A DNA stretch of 64,000 nucleotides from Viola odorata (lineage: Eukaryota; Streptophyta; Magnoliopsida; Malpighiales; Violaceae), in NCBI GenBank assembly GCA_963691705.1, contig OY829545.1:30243475-30307474 (forward strand), in the 5' to 3' direction. The notes under the pieces were generated by a model that ran no database searches, was not told where the DNA came from, and saw nothing but the letters and a program-made list of their open reading frames with translations. How positions within the stretch are numbered: the stretch's first letter is position 1; each line of letters begins with the position of its first letter. A program made the translations under genes and the position numbers. This document shows, piece by piece, positions 33,800 through 44,822 of this stretch.

Positions 33800-34690
33800 A
33801 TGGAAATGCGAAGAATCGTGAAATCCCAGCGAGTAACCAGATGGAAAATCTCTGGTGAAGATAGTTGGTGGAGAAAGCGATACGAGCGACATCGGCAACA
33901 ACACCCCGAGATGGAAGCGAGAAGGCTCCTGTGGGTAACTAATGTCTATTATTACACGTCATTGTACTAATAACCTATGATTGAGAATGTGCAGAGATAT
34001 CATTTGGACGACAAAGAGATCGACGCTCGTGCAAACAACAATGTTACGAAACCCATTATTGGGATTGACGTGCTATGGACACTAACGATTTTGTTATCAT
34101 AGCTCGAGAAGCATGGCCTAAAGAACACATGTACAATGTATCTCTCTGGCAACTATTCCCGTGGAAAGGGGTACGTCAGAACCTATCTACATGGCATCCT
34201 CAGCCATTAGTCGAGAATACCTACAACAGCGTGATTATATGCTACATATCGTTGGAAATAGCGATCATGGTTCTTCTCTTATATAAGTCTTTACCTCTGA
34301 GAATGCTGAGCGATAATGAAAATGCGCATGGCGAGGTCATGTCGTGATATCTAACAGAGCACCTATCATCAATATTAACGATCGGATGGCAATGCTATAG
34401 CCTGCCTGCTTCTACTAAAATCTGTTATCTTGCGGCATCAAACTCAGACCCGTTGACGTTATCGTGGCAATAACGATGCCGCTATCATGTTAAAAGAAGC
34501 TCGAAGAGAAAGAAATAAGGAAAAGGAAATCAGCAACAAAAGAAATGAGTAAGCTAAATATACGATTGTTCAAAAATACCCTCGAGGGGTCACAAAAAAT
34601 AAGAGTTCGAAGTCTTAAAGCTCTAAGGGCAAAAAGACAAAATGGATGACTCCTGATATTCAGGAAAAGGAGTAATAACACCTAGGGTGT
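33800..34690 (+). other. Element C spacer between minisatellite and antisense module
   Basis: No recognisable gene. A 90-codon plus frame (34075-34347) has no motif or homologue I recognise and is most likely chance. Confidence 0.6.
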
Positions 34691-34697
34691 GTCGGTC

Positions 34698-37070
34698 CTA
34701 TGAACTCCCCTGCCCTTTATAGCCCCTTACCTTGGCTTGGCGAAAACCCTCGTCTGTGAGATCGGTAGACTTCTTCATGAAAGCGTCAGTAAGGGTGACA
34801 CCACGATACACCCCTTCTCTGTGAATCTCCACAAAATAGTCGGCCATGATAGTGGCAGTCTTCTCGACGTACCACATGCACTTCTCTATCGTCTCCCTCT
34901 CCAGTACCGTTTTTCCTCTATTAATGCCACCTTTTCCCCCCTTTAGCGCGGCACTCTTAACCCTCTCCGCCGTCAGAGCAGCGTCAAGGCCAGACACCTG
35001 CTCTCTCGCCTCTTTCTGATCCTTCTTGGCCATCTCCAAGGCCAGTAGCAATTCTTGACGTTCCTCCAATAACTTCTTCTTTTCTTCTTACTCCTTAGAA
35101 AGCCCGTCTAAGGAAGCGGTAAGGGAAGCAACTTTGTGTGACATATGTTCCGCCTAGTAGTGAAACTTAGAAAAACCAGTGAAGAAGTTGGAACGTAGCG
35201 AATTTATCTGCTCATCTTCAGTCCAAGAAAGGAATGCCTCTCGATCTTCAGGGGACGTTAGCGCATAAGCAGCTAAGAGAGAAGAAGTCGCAATGGAACT
35301 GTCGCCCCCAACAACCGTAAATCTAGAACTGCGCAGCTTGGTCAAGTCAAGTTGATGAGTGACAGGACCAGATTCACTTATCGAGCTCAGATCGGTCGTA
35401 AGATGGGGCATGACGACCCCTCCCTCGAAGCGCCGAAGCATCAGAGCGTTAGAAGGAACAAAAACCACAGCAGAAGGAGACGGAGGTTGATTAGAGGAGG
35501 TGCCCCCGTGAAGCCCAAAAGAACCGTGAGACTGTTAACCCGAAAAACTAGACTAGTCTTCACTGAAGCCCAAGGCGTTGGAGAAGGGAGGAATTGACGT
35601 GACAAAGGAATTAGGTGAAGTCTCGAAGGACCCAGGAACACCCATGCTCTCCATAAAATCAAAAGATTGATCCCTGGAGGGTATCGTAGAATCAAAAACA
35701 GTAGTGTGCCCTTCCTCGGTATCAACATGACCGGTCGGCAAACTTTCACCCTCCCCGCCCTTTTCTCAGGACGATTAAATATATGGGCCAAGTTCATGCT
35801 GTCCATTAGTGACGCGAGACCGGAAGCAGTAGCAGTGTCCTGCAAAGAGAAATGATGCGAAGGATAAGAGAGTAAAAGAAAATGTGAAATGATATAAAAA
35901 GGCAATGAATGAGATAACGCAGTTATAAAGGAAACACTCATAGTGGTAATATCGTTAGCAGACGCCTCTGAAGAAGCTGCCGCGTCTGAAGATAGAGTAA
36001 GAGCGGCAACGCTTCTTGTCCTTTTCTTCTTTTTCCTTCCTTTTGTCGGAGCCTTGGAAGAAGACGCTTGAACAGGATAGACGGCAACAGACACGGTAGG
36101 AACACCAAGAGGAATAGTGGTGGCTCCCTCACTGACCGGGGAAGAAGACGCCTGGATAGGGTTCACGGTAACAACAGGCGATATAGTTGCATTAACCGCG
36201 GCTTCCGCAGTGGCAACAACTTCTTCCTTCTCTTTTCTCTGTTGAGCCCTTCTCAGCCGTTCCCTGACGCTCTCAGGCTTCTAGTTAGGATCAGTTGTTG
36301 CATAATCATGAGATAACATTAGCGTTAGTACCGACTACAATAACGAAGAAAATGATACGACACTCACGTCTAATGCAGGTTTGAATGTCCATCCCGCATG
36401 CCAGATTGTGAGTATGAACGCTGATTTCCAACTGAAGTAGTTTGTCTAACCAGCCTCGCTCAGGCTGACGAAGAGTCCCCCGTCGACCCCAAGCACCATC
36501 CTTGACACCTTGATTAAAACCAGATCGCCACCAGGGGCCGGGAAGGTCAATAACAAAAAACTCTTTTTTCCAATCTTCAATGGAAGACTCAAGGTGAAGG
36601 AGTTTCTAGGTGAAGGTTTTGAGCGAGTCATTGTCATAACGGGACGATATCACTATCACACCCCGACGACTATACAATTTGAAAAGTGATTTGAGTAGTA
36701 AAAGGGAAGGAGAGTTAATCCCTTTGTATTTGCAAAGTTCTAGAAAGGCATAAACACAGCAATACGCATTTGGGGTTAACTGTACAGGATTCAAATCGAG
36801 AGCAGTAAGCAACCATTGTATGAAGGGATCAACGGGAAATCAGAAACCATAACGAAACATCTGGGCATACAGAACCCTACGATTGCCGATTAAAACACTA
36901 TTCAGGCGTAATGAATCAGGGGCAACGGAAACCGTATAACCCTCAGGGACATCAGCATGATGTTCGGCTAGATGCTCGTTGAGAGCGGCCAAGGAAGTGA
37001 TGCTACTAACAGTACTCTCAATCTTTTCCTCATCAACAGATTTAGACCCAGAACGGTGAGTTCTAGCCAT
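34698..37070 (-). pseudogene. Antisense gene 1 of element C: 'putative gypsy-type transposase' protein with coiled-coil C-terminus, decayed
   Basis: Starts with ATG at 37070 in good context (gccATGG; MARTHR). Exon 1 (to about 36365) has the conserved core QMFRYGF ... FPVDPF ... LTPNAYCCVYAFLELCKYKGI and ends at a GTGAGT donor. Stops interrupt it at 36840 (TGA) and 36606 (TAG). Middle exons (about 36170-35930 and 35845-35550) encode Ser/Lys-rich, low-complexity protein; the acceptor tttgcag before 35841 is clear. The last part (35470-34698) has a coiled coil (EERQELLLALEMAKKDQKEA) and a conserved tail. No biochemical role is established for this family; it occurs antisense in Tat elements and in annotated plant proteins. 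It is a paralogue of the gene at 37668-39843. Exon edges are approximate. Confidence 0.75.
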
Positions 37071-37667
37071 GGCAGAAATAAAAGATAAAAAGATAAAGAA
37101 GACGACAGAAGAAGATAAGAAATACCTTTATAGAAGAGAAGCTTCGAGCACCCAGATGATGAAAAGAAAAAACACAAGACGACTCGAAAGGATATGAAGA
37201 GGGTAAAATAACAAAATGATTGTTGTTACAGTCGTTGCGTATAGGGTGTCACGAGGAACAGGCATAAGCAATGAGTACGATTCTAGAGAAGCGGGAAGAC
37301 GCTTTGATCTCACCAAATTCCTAGGGCACGCTAACCCCTGGTGCCCCTACGAATTGACACGTGTATTTTGGGCCATCATGACTTCTCCCTCGCATTAATG
37401 AGGGAATCTTGAGCATTAAATGCTCTGAAAAGTAGAATCGGTTTTCTAAAGCGGAACAGACGAGATGACGCAGCAATGGAGGTAACGCGGTTTGGCGTTA
37501 ACCGAGCCGGTAGTTGACAGGATAACGCAAAAAAATAGAGTGAAGATTATTCGTTATTCAAGAAAGAATTACAGACGTTATTACGTGACAGGCGTTATCA
37601 ATTATTATAAGCTAAATAGAGTCAATGTTTGAAGAAAAAAGTCCTCTCTGACGGCAACCTTATTTAA

Positions 37668-39843
37668 TCATGGAAGCACTTCGGTATCATCGCCGTTATA
37701 CCCCTCTTCTTCTCCCGAAGAAAGAAAACCCTCTTTGCTCTTGTCGATTTCTTTCATTTTCTCAGAAGCGTAATCGGCTATCTTAGCAGGATCAAAAGTC
37801 CTACTGCGATAATAGTCTGTGAATCCGGTGGTAAAAGCCCTCATCGTCTTGTTCTTCCACCATGTTATCTTTGAAGGAACCTTGGCCAGATCCACATCGA
37901 GTGCCGATATCTCTTCACGAAGGAAAGAGTTTCTCTTGTCAACCGCCATCAACTCAGCCTTAGCCACCACCAATTCTGCCTCCAAAATTTCTATTTTGGC
38001 CTTCCCCTTTGATTTCTCCCTTGCGAGCTCGGCGCGACAATCATTCAGCTCTGCCTGGGTGCGATTTTGAAGCCGCGTTAACTCTGTTACCTTAGTCAAG
38101 GCGGCATCTAATTGTTCCTTTGAGCCAGGTGAGCCTTGAAGCTTGTCACCATGAGCCTCAAGAAAGTAATGCATTTCCTCAAGGAAGCTGGCCAGTGCGT
38201 CATTCAGAACACGCGCGTGTTGAACATCGGGGGGAAGCCGTAATAATTCCTCCTTATCTTTAGGAGAACCAAATATCTCACCCACCAGGGAGCCTACTAG
38301 TTGGTCTCACGATAGCGGATCCGATATCCCTAAAGTGCGAAGTCTGCTAGTACCAAAGGTTGACAGATCTAGTCGGTAAGAAGAAACTCCTTAGGGACCC
38401 TGAAGAGAAAGGTTGGCGATAAAGGGGGGAGAGAAACTTTTGACGGAATCACTAATACCTGAAATGGAAGTGAAGAATAATGGTTGAGGACTCCTAGTAG
38501 GAGGGTCAGGAAGAATGCTCGGGTTGGGAATCGGTACGACCACGTCAGGAATACAAGAGGAAATAGGAGAGTCAGGGGCGCCAGTCGGCGGAGGCGAGTC
38601 TGCCACCGGCGGAGTTTCAGTGACCTCAGAGGGAATGACAGTTCACACCCCAATAACTCTTGCCGCTTGGGAAGTGCTCGCCACAGTAGAAGTGTTAACC
38701 CCCGCGGTAGGAACTTCATCAACCTTCTTCGAAGGAATCTCAGTAACCGGACCATTCCTCTCCACTCTAAGTTTCTTCCGTTGAGCTGAGGAGGCATGAC
38801 AAAGATCAGAATCAATATCCATGTCCTCACTGTCGCTGTCAGATACCCTAGTTACGAGACGATTCAAATTCACCCCCTGCCCCGAACCGGCAACCAATTC
38901 TCAAGGAAACGGGAGGTTCGAGTAGAAATACCGCGCCCGACAACTGTCTTAGTTCTCCTCTTTTTTTGTGGAATAAGGCTGACGGCTGGAACTCTCGGGT
39001 GGTGGAGAGGCTGGTAGCGTTTGAAGCGGTGCCACGTTTAAAGGAGCGTCATTCCCCCAGGCGGTTGACCTTCAGCGTCATCTGCCAACAAGTTGTATTA
39101 GAATAGTGAGCAAGTCAAAGTGATAACGTGAAGAGAGAAACTTACCTATAATACACTCTTCCATAAGCCTGTACATAGCAAACTGTCGGATGCGGAATGA
39201 TATATCTATCTCTATCAAGGCGTTAGCCTGACGTAACTCATCCCTAGACAACACTACCGGGTTTACCCAGACGGAATCAACAAGTCTGCGATTAAAGCCT
39301 ATAGGTCATGGACGAAAAGGAAGTCTGACAATAAATAAGCCACTTTTCCAATCAGCCACAGTCTCCTCGAAGCCCTGAAACTTCTACCAGAATGACTGCA
39401 CGAACGCGTCATTCCACCTGGGGGCGATATCAACCAAATAATTGCGACACTTGAAGCTAAAGAATTTATAGAATAGATTGACAGACAGAGTGAAGATACC
39501 CTGTAACTCGCAAGCGCGAAGAAAGGCGTAAATCCCGCACCAGGAGGAAGGGGTTATTTGAGCCGGGTCAATATCGTATTGTCGCAGCAACTTTTTTACA
39601 GATTCATGAATGGGGAAACGAAAACCATAGAGGAACATCTTAAAGTAGACCATCCTATTGTTCCTGGACAAAGGGTCATGAAGCCGCTGACCCACCTCAG
39701 GAACCTTAACGAAATAACCTGGGGGAAAGAAGATACCATGACTCTCCAACTCAACCTTCAGAACCATTTCACAAGTGAAAAGACTGGGTGTTCTTTCGAC
39801 TTCTAGATCTATAGGCCTCTGGAAAGCCCTGTGATCTCTAGTC
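37668..39843 (-). pseudogene. Antisense gene 2 of element C: paralogue of antisense gene 1, decayed
   Basis: ATG at 39843 (MTRDHR, like MARTHR of gene 1). The core reads KMFLYGFRFP ... ITPSSWCGIYAFLRACELQGI, aligned position by position with gene 1. TAG at 39384 interrupts it. Exon 1 ends at a good donor (ATAG|GTAAGT, about 39150) and the next begins after ttggcag (about 39082). Middle region 38897-38391 is acidic/Ser-Pro-rich with one TGA near 38641. The last exon (38285-37668) is a long coiled coil rich in Ala/Glu/Lys followed by an acidic tail (SSGEEEGYNGDD). A minus-strand TATAAAT lies at 40149-40155. A host or helper role is unknown. Confidence 0.75.
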
Positions 39844-40148
39844 ATACGCATAATGAACCAACGAGAAGAAAATATGAGGAAGATGGAGCACAATACCTGG
39901 AATAAGAAAGCAGTAAGTAGATCGCCGACGCCGACAAGCGGTTGAAGAAAGTTTCCTCGAGTAGAAAAAGAAGCAGAAGAGCGAGAAGGATGGGGAAGAA
40001 TTTTAAAATGAGAGCAAAAGTGTTAAAAGAGAACAGTTGTTCCCTTTTAAAGGTTAAACTTGAGGATCGAACAACCTGTAAGAACGAGACACGTACAAAG
40101 CGAAAAATGACACGTGGAAAAACTTCAGAAGGATATTTATGGCTAAGC

Positions 40149-40155
40149 ATTTATA
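40149..40155 (-). promoter_or_regulatory. Candidate TATA box for antisense gene 2
   Basis: Minus-strand TATAAAT about 300 bp upstream of the ATG at 39843, with a possible 5'-leader donor (ccag|gtattg) at about 39896 between them. Inferred only. Confidence 0.4.
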
Positions 40156-40454
40156 TCCTCAAAGGGAGACAGTTACTGACTGGAAACTGAAAAACAGTTA
40201 CATTAAGTGGCAATCAACCCCTCAGCGATAACCGACCAACATTTGGGGAGTTAACGCGGGAAGGTGATTAAGAAAGGAGAAAAATGAAAAGCGTTATTTT
40301 ATTCATTTCATAAAGGCCATACGACATCTACAGAAGGGCACAGCGTGCGGAATCAATCATCGTCGGGCCAATAGGAAGACCAATAGCAGTATTCCCCATC
40401 CGAAAGTGGAAACTCCTCATCGACAAACGGGAAAGGTTCCTCGACGTTCCTCTC

Positions 40455-40778
40455 CTAACCCGGCTTTAACGAGCTTGACTCCCCCTTGGTAGCAGGAGTC
40501 GTGGTATCAGCACCGATATCACTGGCAGAACTCCTTTCCATGAAACGATCAACGTGAGGAAATAGTTTGTCACCCCTCCGGACATGAGGGACATAGAAAT
40601 AAGGAGACGGGACGACCGTCTTCAAAGTTCTCCTCTTCTTCGACCTCTTGTGACTTTTACAGCAAGGTAACTGCCTCTTCAGGCATGACGGTGAAGGAGG
40701 GTTATCAGAATCCGGTGAAGTGGGAGGAGTTAGGGGAGAACTGCGTTCAGCAATATCTAAAGAGTGTGAATCGGCCAT
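40455..40778 (-). CDS. Antisense gene 3 of element C: small basic Ser/Pro-rich protein, 107 residues
   Basis: Open from ATG 40778 to 40455. The product has a Ser/Pro N-terminus (SSPLTPPTSPDSDNPPSPS), a basic patch (SHKRSKKRRTLK, nuclear-localisation-like) and a hydrophilic tail. No domain recognised. A minus-strand TATTTAA lies 70-77 bp upstream (40849-40855). It is free of stops, unlike its neighbours, but short enough for that to be chance. It may be an accessory antisense product or an exon of a larger unit. Confidence 0.4.
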   Translation of the reverse strand: MADSHSLDIAERSSPLTPPTSPDSDNPPSPSCLKRQLPCCKSHKRSKKRRTLKTVVPSPYFYVPHVRRGDKLFPHVDRFMERSSASDIGADTTTPATKGESSSLKPG

Positions 40779-40848
40779 GAAACCACAAGTGATTTCAATA
40801 GAGGAATGTGAAGAAGAAGATGAACAGGAAAAGGGAGAGAAAATCCCA

Positions 40849-40855
40849 TTAAATA
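40849..40855 (-). promoter_or_regulatory. Candidate TATA-like box for antisense gene 3
   Basis: TATTTAA on the minus strand 71-77 bp before the ATG at 40778. Weak match. Confidence 0.3.
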
Positions 40856-41271
40856 GTTGAAGCGGGGAGGCTTTCCCATATTCTCACATGACTTTTGAGA
40901 GGATTGATACATTTCAAAAAGAACGATCTTAATTGCAGAATCAGATCTTGTGATCACGCCTGTTGGAATTTCTCACTGATGGAGGGACACCAAAAAACCG
41001 CTCAATCAGCTGATACTGAAGAGGCGGCGCGAAATTAATACAGAACGGTTCGTGAGGATAACCGTCACCGAAGCCCAACCAATGGCGGACTCATTTTCAG
41101 TTGGACTGATGTGGCACTCAACTGAAACGTTAACAGGCACGTTGCGGAAAGAAAGAAGAAAAACGCAAGATAACGAAAAGATTCTTTATTTATTTATGGC
41201 CTAACGGCCCGAGGCATACACACAGAGAGCATACAAAGAAAATAAACAGAGGCGACAATAGTAATAGGCGG

Positions 41272-41655
41272 TCAAACATTGGACCCTGCATCATCCTCCC
41301 CCGGCACCACTGGAACCTCCCTCAGTGCATCCGCAATGGCGGTCAGCTCAGAAGAGCAGACCCTCATCCCCTTCAGGCAGCACCCCAGCAAGTCCTTCCG
41401 GAGTCGCAGCATGGTGACCACCACCTCGATGCGGGAGACGGTGGCAGCCAGCTTCGTCACACTCTCCAAAGGGCTGAAATCCTCTAGGGAAGTTCCAAGC
41501 TGCCTGGACAGAAGCGGAGTCACCATCCCCTAGAGCTCCATGATGTCCTCAGAGGTCTTCCTCATCATGGTGTCCAGGAAATCCACATCGGCCTCAGTAA
41601 GATTCTTCAAGGTGTGGGCTTTGGAGAGCAAGAAGTTTCTTATCAATTCGTCCAT
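41272..41655 (-). pseudogene. Antisense gene 4 of element C: small helical protein, 127 codons with one stop
   Basis: ATG at 41655; the same frame runs to a stop at 41272 with a single TAG at 41529-41531. The product is predicted helical and acidic (SKAHTLKNLTEADVDFLDTMM ... LTAIADALREVP). No known domain is recognised. A TATAAAT lies 59-65 bp upstream (41714-41720), the best promoter-to-ATG spacing among the antisense units. It is first in the antisense direction, closest to the 3' LTR. Confidence 0.45.
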
Positions 41656-41713
41656 GATGAAAATACCAATAGAAATGCTAGAGAAATGTGAAATTTGTGC
41701 CGAGATAGTTCAA

Positions 41714-41720
41714 ATTTATA
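41714..41720 (-). promoter_or_regulatory. Candidate TATA box for antisense gene 4
   Basis: Minus-strand TATAAAT in the context cTATAAATttg, 59 bp or more upstream of ATG 41655. With the boxes at 40149 and 40849 it suggests the antisense units have their own promoters. Confidence 0.45.
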
Positions 41721-42010
41721 GGCCCCAGAGGAGTGGCGGATGTGGACACATGTCCCTCGAAGGTCGAGTCATCCCGTTAACTGCCGCAGGGCGATAGAAG
41801 CAAAAAAAAACGTCAGCTCTTGGTAAACACTCGGGCTTGTTTTCAGTTGGGCTTATGATAACAATCAAGACCGTTTTAGGGGCGTTTTCGTCAATACCCC
41901 CGCGTTAAGGCCGGACACGACAATACCTATCGAGCACATGCCGCGGAAATTATCGCCCTTCTCCGAGAGAAGAGCCCTGGGATGGTCGACATCAGCGGGG
42001 GAGGGGTCTC

Positions 42011-42391
42011 CTGCGTCATCTATCCACACACACGACGTTATCCCATCCCAGAACAGCCATGACGTCGCTCGAAGCTGTCGTCCCTGACGTCACTCGAGGC
42101 TGCCGTCCATGACGTCATTTGAGGCATTATCTCCCCCCGATAACGCCCACCCCCCAAAGGTAACGCTTCGCTTGGCCTATAAATACCCCACCATTTAAAA
42201 CGCCAGGTGAGCCTACGATCGCTACACGAACCTCTACCATTTTGAACAACCATACTAACTTAAGCATCGGAGTATCTACGCTGGAGCCCCCCCCCCCCTC
42301 CGGCGCCTTGCAGGTACACTTGACGGTGACTACAGTGACTCCGAGCAGCCATAATCATCACCCCGATCATCCCGAAGTTCGAATCTTATCA
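42011..42391 (+). repeat. Element C 3' LTR (left edge approximate)
   Basis: The right edge is firm: gaatcttatca matches the 5' LTR end. A purine run (gcgggggagggg, about 41994-42005) suggests a start near 42011 (TGCGTC...), but the 5' copy is not in the window to confirm. TATAAAT lies at 42178-42184. Confidence 0.55.
42178..42184 (+). promoter_or_regulatory. TATA box of element C 3' LTR
   Basis: TATAAAT after cttggcc, 200 bp before the LTR end. Upstream three imperfect copies of tgacgtc-cgaggctg-cgtc (about 42059-42115) contain TGACGTCA-like bZIP half-sites. Confidence 0.6.
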
Positions 42392-43416
42392 CTTAGTAAT
42401 TAATTTTAATTTTAAAATAAATTCAACGTATCAACACGAATAAAATCAATCCAATAAGACTAAACAAAGTAGTAAACAAACACAAGAATCAATCCTTTCC
42501 AATAACTTAGGTCCCTCCAAATTTATAGAATAATAAATCACCAAAGAAAATAAGCACTTGAAAGTGAAAAGATAGTAAATGGGCTTTAAGCCCAACTCGT
42601 AGAAAATATCTCCATATTTAATTCTCTTGTCATTAGAGATCCCTTTTTAAAAATGCGATTTAATCTTTAAACGTTGTATGATCATTTAATTTAGTAATTA
42701 TCTGTTGCTTATTTTATGCTTACAAATGTATTTTAATTAATGCTTATCTTGATGAATATGTTATTTGCGCGGCTTCGACCCCCACTCCCCGATTTTTTTT
42801 CTTTTCAACGTATTTTTTTCGCATTCATATTAAATGGTACTTTGTTAGCTTATGCATGCTTAGGATTACCTAGTAAATAGGATTAATCATATGCATTGCC
42901 CGATGATGAAAGTGGCGTTGCTTTGGTAATAGATTAATAAAACAGTAGTAATCTCACCTAATTTTGCATGAAATCTGACTAATCTTGAACTCGGCTAAAT
43001 TTAACCGGAATAGGTATACAACCAACCTTCTTTATCTTTTAGAGGAAAAAAAATGTTATTTTCTGTTAAACAACTTGATAATTAGGATAAAATCAATCAA
43101 ATCGACTTAAAAACTAAAGCGACGATACCCCCTCTGAGGGCCCAAATACTTGTTTTTCAACATGATTTTTAAACACCTCTTTTCAGAACCGGTAACCTTT
43201 TTAGGATGAGACTCGGGTGCCTAACACCTTCCCGAGTCCATAAATTGACCCAGAACCATCATTCTCGGGTTAAGACCCTTTCTTTTGTGCCTTAGTTTTT
43301 ATTTCATTTTCTTCCTTTTTTGAACTTTAGGTTTCCCTAAACCTTAGAAATATTAGGGTGGCTACTTTATTGATATGTGTTTTCTTTCGTCCCCAATCGC
43401 TCGCGACGGTGCGACA
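42392..43416 (+). repeat. LTR D: right part of an older Ogre-like LTR, host of element C
   Basis: Similar to the last ~500 bp of A's LTR in order: cctctgagggccc, ggtaacc, ggtgcctaacaccttcccgag, cctaaacct-ttagggtggc, and a final gcgaca at 43416. It starts with element C's duplication (cttag). The left part must lie beyond B and C. It is followed at once by copia gag coding sequence, so it is either a solo LTR or the end of an element; the left flank is needed to decide. Confidence 0.75.
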
Positions 43417-44323
43417 CTATGTATGCTTTGTGCTATGTTGTTTCTCCAAATGAGTTCAATAGAATAAGTGGCTGCAAAACTTCGAAGGAAGTATGGGAGA
43501 CTCTTCAAATGGCTCATGAAGGGACTACTCAAATTCGCGATCTCCGACTAAACCAACTCAAGCATGAATACGAGTTGCTCAAGATGAACAAGAATGAGTC
43601 CATTTATGATCTCAGCACAAGACTTCAAAATTTGTGCGATGCTATGAGTAATCTCGGATGGACTCCAAGCAATGATGAGATGGTTTGGAAGATTTTTAGT
43701 GTTCTTCCTAGCAAGTGGTTAGCAAAGACTACAGCCATTGATAAGATGAATGTCAAACCCACATTTTTTGAACTAGTAAGCTTATAAGCACAAGCTAAAT
43801 TTGTACAACTTGGAAGAAGAGAAAGAGAAAGAGGAGCAAAAATGTTGCTTTCACTAGCAATGTTCATGAAGAAGAAGATGATGAATCTTTTGCCCTCCTC
43901 ACTAGAAAGTTCAAAAAATTCTGGAAAAATGACGTAAAGAAGAGGAACTTTCAAGGTGAGCATTCTAACTCTTCTAAATTCAAGATTAAGAATGATATTG
44001 TTTGTTATGAATGTGACAAACCAGGGCATATCAAGAGTGAATGTCCTAATCTTGAAAAGAATAAGAGATATGAGAAGAGAGGATCAAGAGACAAGAAGGA
44101 AACCCGTAAGCATCCTAGAAGAGCCTTCAAAGCTACTTCTTAGAGTGATGAGGATAACAAGTCAAGCGATGATCAAACACAATCCTCATCCGAAGAAGAG
44201 GTTTCAAACTTATGTCTTCTTGTTGACATTGATAGTAAAGCCTATCAACGGAGCTCTCCATCAACTTCTACCTCTTTCGATGAAGGCATGGAATTTAACA
44301 CAAATTTCATGATCTATAAATAA
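43417..44323 (+). pseudogene. Ty1-copia gag fragment (UBN2-type gag plus zinc knuckle)
   Basis: Immediately after LTR D the frame reads ALCYVVSPNEFNRISGCKT, the UBN2-type gag of copia elements, with KEVWETLQMAHEGT and LSTRLQNLCDAMSNLG. The frame breaks at TAA 43785 and resumes in another frame (about 43830). A CX2CX4HX4C knuckle CYECDKPGHIKSEC follows at about 44003-44044, then an acidic Ser-rich stretch with a TAG near 44142. It ends near 44323. The N-terminus of gag is missing, on the other side of the nest. Normal role: nucleocapsid. Not functional. Confidence 0.85.
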
Positions 44324-44822
44324 AATAAATAAACAATAAATTATTGTAAATAGGCTATAATACAATAATACTTGATCTAAAAATAAGCATATGATATTGT
44401 TAGATTCTGGTGGAAAAATTGACCAATCAAATGCAAGAGATTCAAGAACAATTAAGAAAAATACAAGAGATTTTCTTCTTCTTTTTTCCTTACCAAGAAA
44501 AGATTCCAAATGTGCTTACTTCTATGTATTAAATTTTCCAAGTGTGTAAAGAGGTTGTCTCCCTTGAAGTTTTGGTCTTCTCATTGTTTGGACTTTCTTT
44601 GGCTTCTTCTTCATTTCATAATTCCTCTTCGCTTTCTTCAAATTGGGGAGGTTCTAAAACGTGAAAAGTGACAAAAACAAGGAACTTCATTGGAAGAACC
44701 GAAACTTTCGATTTAAATTTTCATGTGTTGCGAAAAGTTTTCTCGCGTAAAGGAGCTCCCTTTATTGGATTTCTGCACAAAATAAGAATCAAAGTTTGTA
44801 TCTTTGAGGTTCTGTGGACATC
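44324..44822. other. Boundary between the retrotransposon nest and the Cys-rich gene
   Basis: AT-rich. It may start with copia remnant. The last ~150 bp before the ATG at 44823 are likely 5'-UTR/promoter of the downstream gene. I see no convincing TATA box and no other gene. Confidence 0.5.

Larger units (their letters stand above)
27072..42391 (+). mobile_element. Element C: Tat/Retand-type Ty3-gypsy retrotransposon with antisense gene module (5' LTR truncated by B)
   Basis: Seen: about 140 bp of LTR end at 27072-27211 repeated at about 42250-42391, decayed gag and pol in sense orientation (27300-33170), a minisatellite (33270-33790), antisense frames (34698-41655) and a TATA-bearing 3' LTR. 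The second RNase H and the antisense frames place it in the Tat lineage. B is inserted in its 5' LTR, so the rest of that LTR should lie left of this window. On the right it abuts LTR D with cttag (42392-42396) as its likely target duplication. Confidence 0.88.

Noticed and set aside
34075..34347. 90-codon plus frame after the element C minisatellite
   Set aside because: No domain, in a non-coding spacer of a decayed element; length expected by chance.
42011..42015. A definite TG start for the element C 3' LTR
   Set aside because: Only a purine run supports it and the matching 5' LTR is cut away, so I report it as approximate rather than certain.
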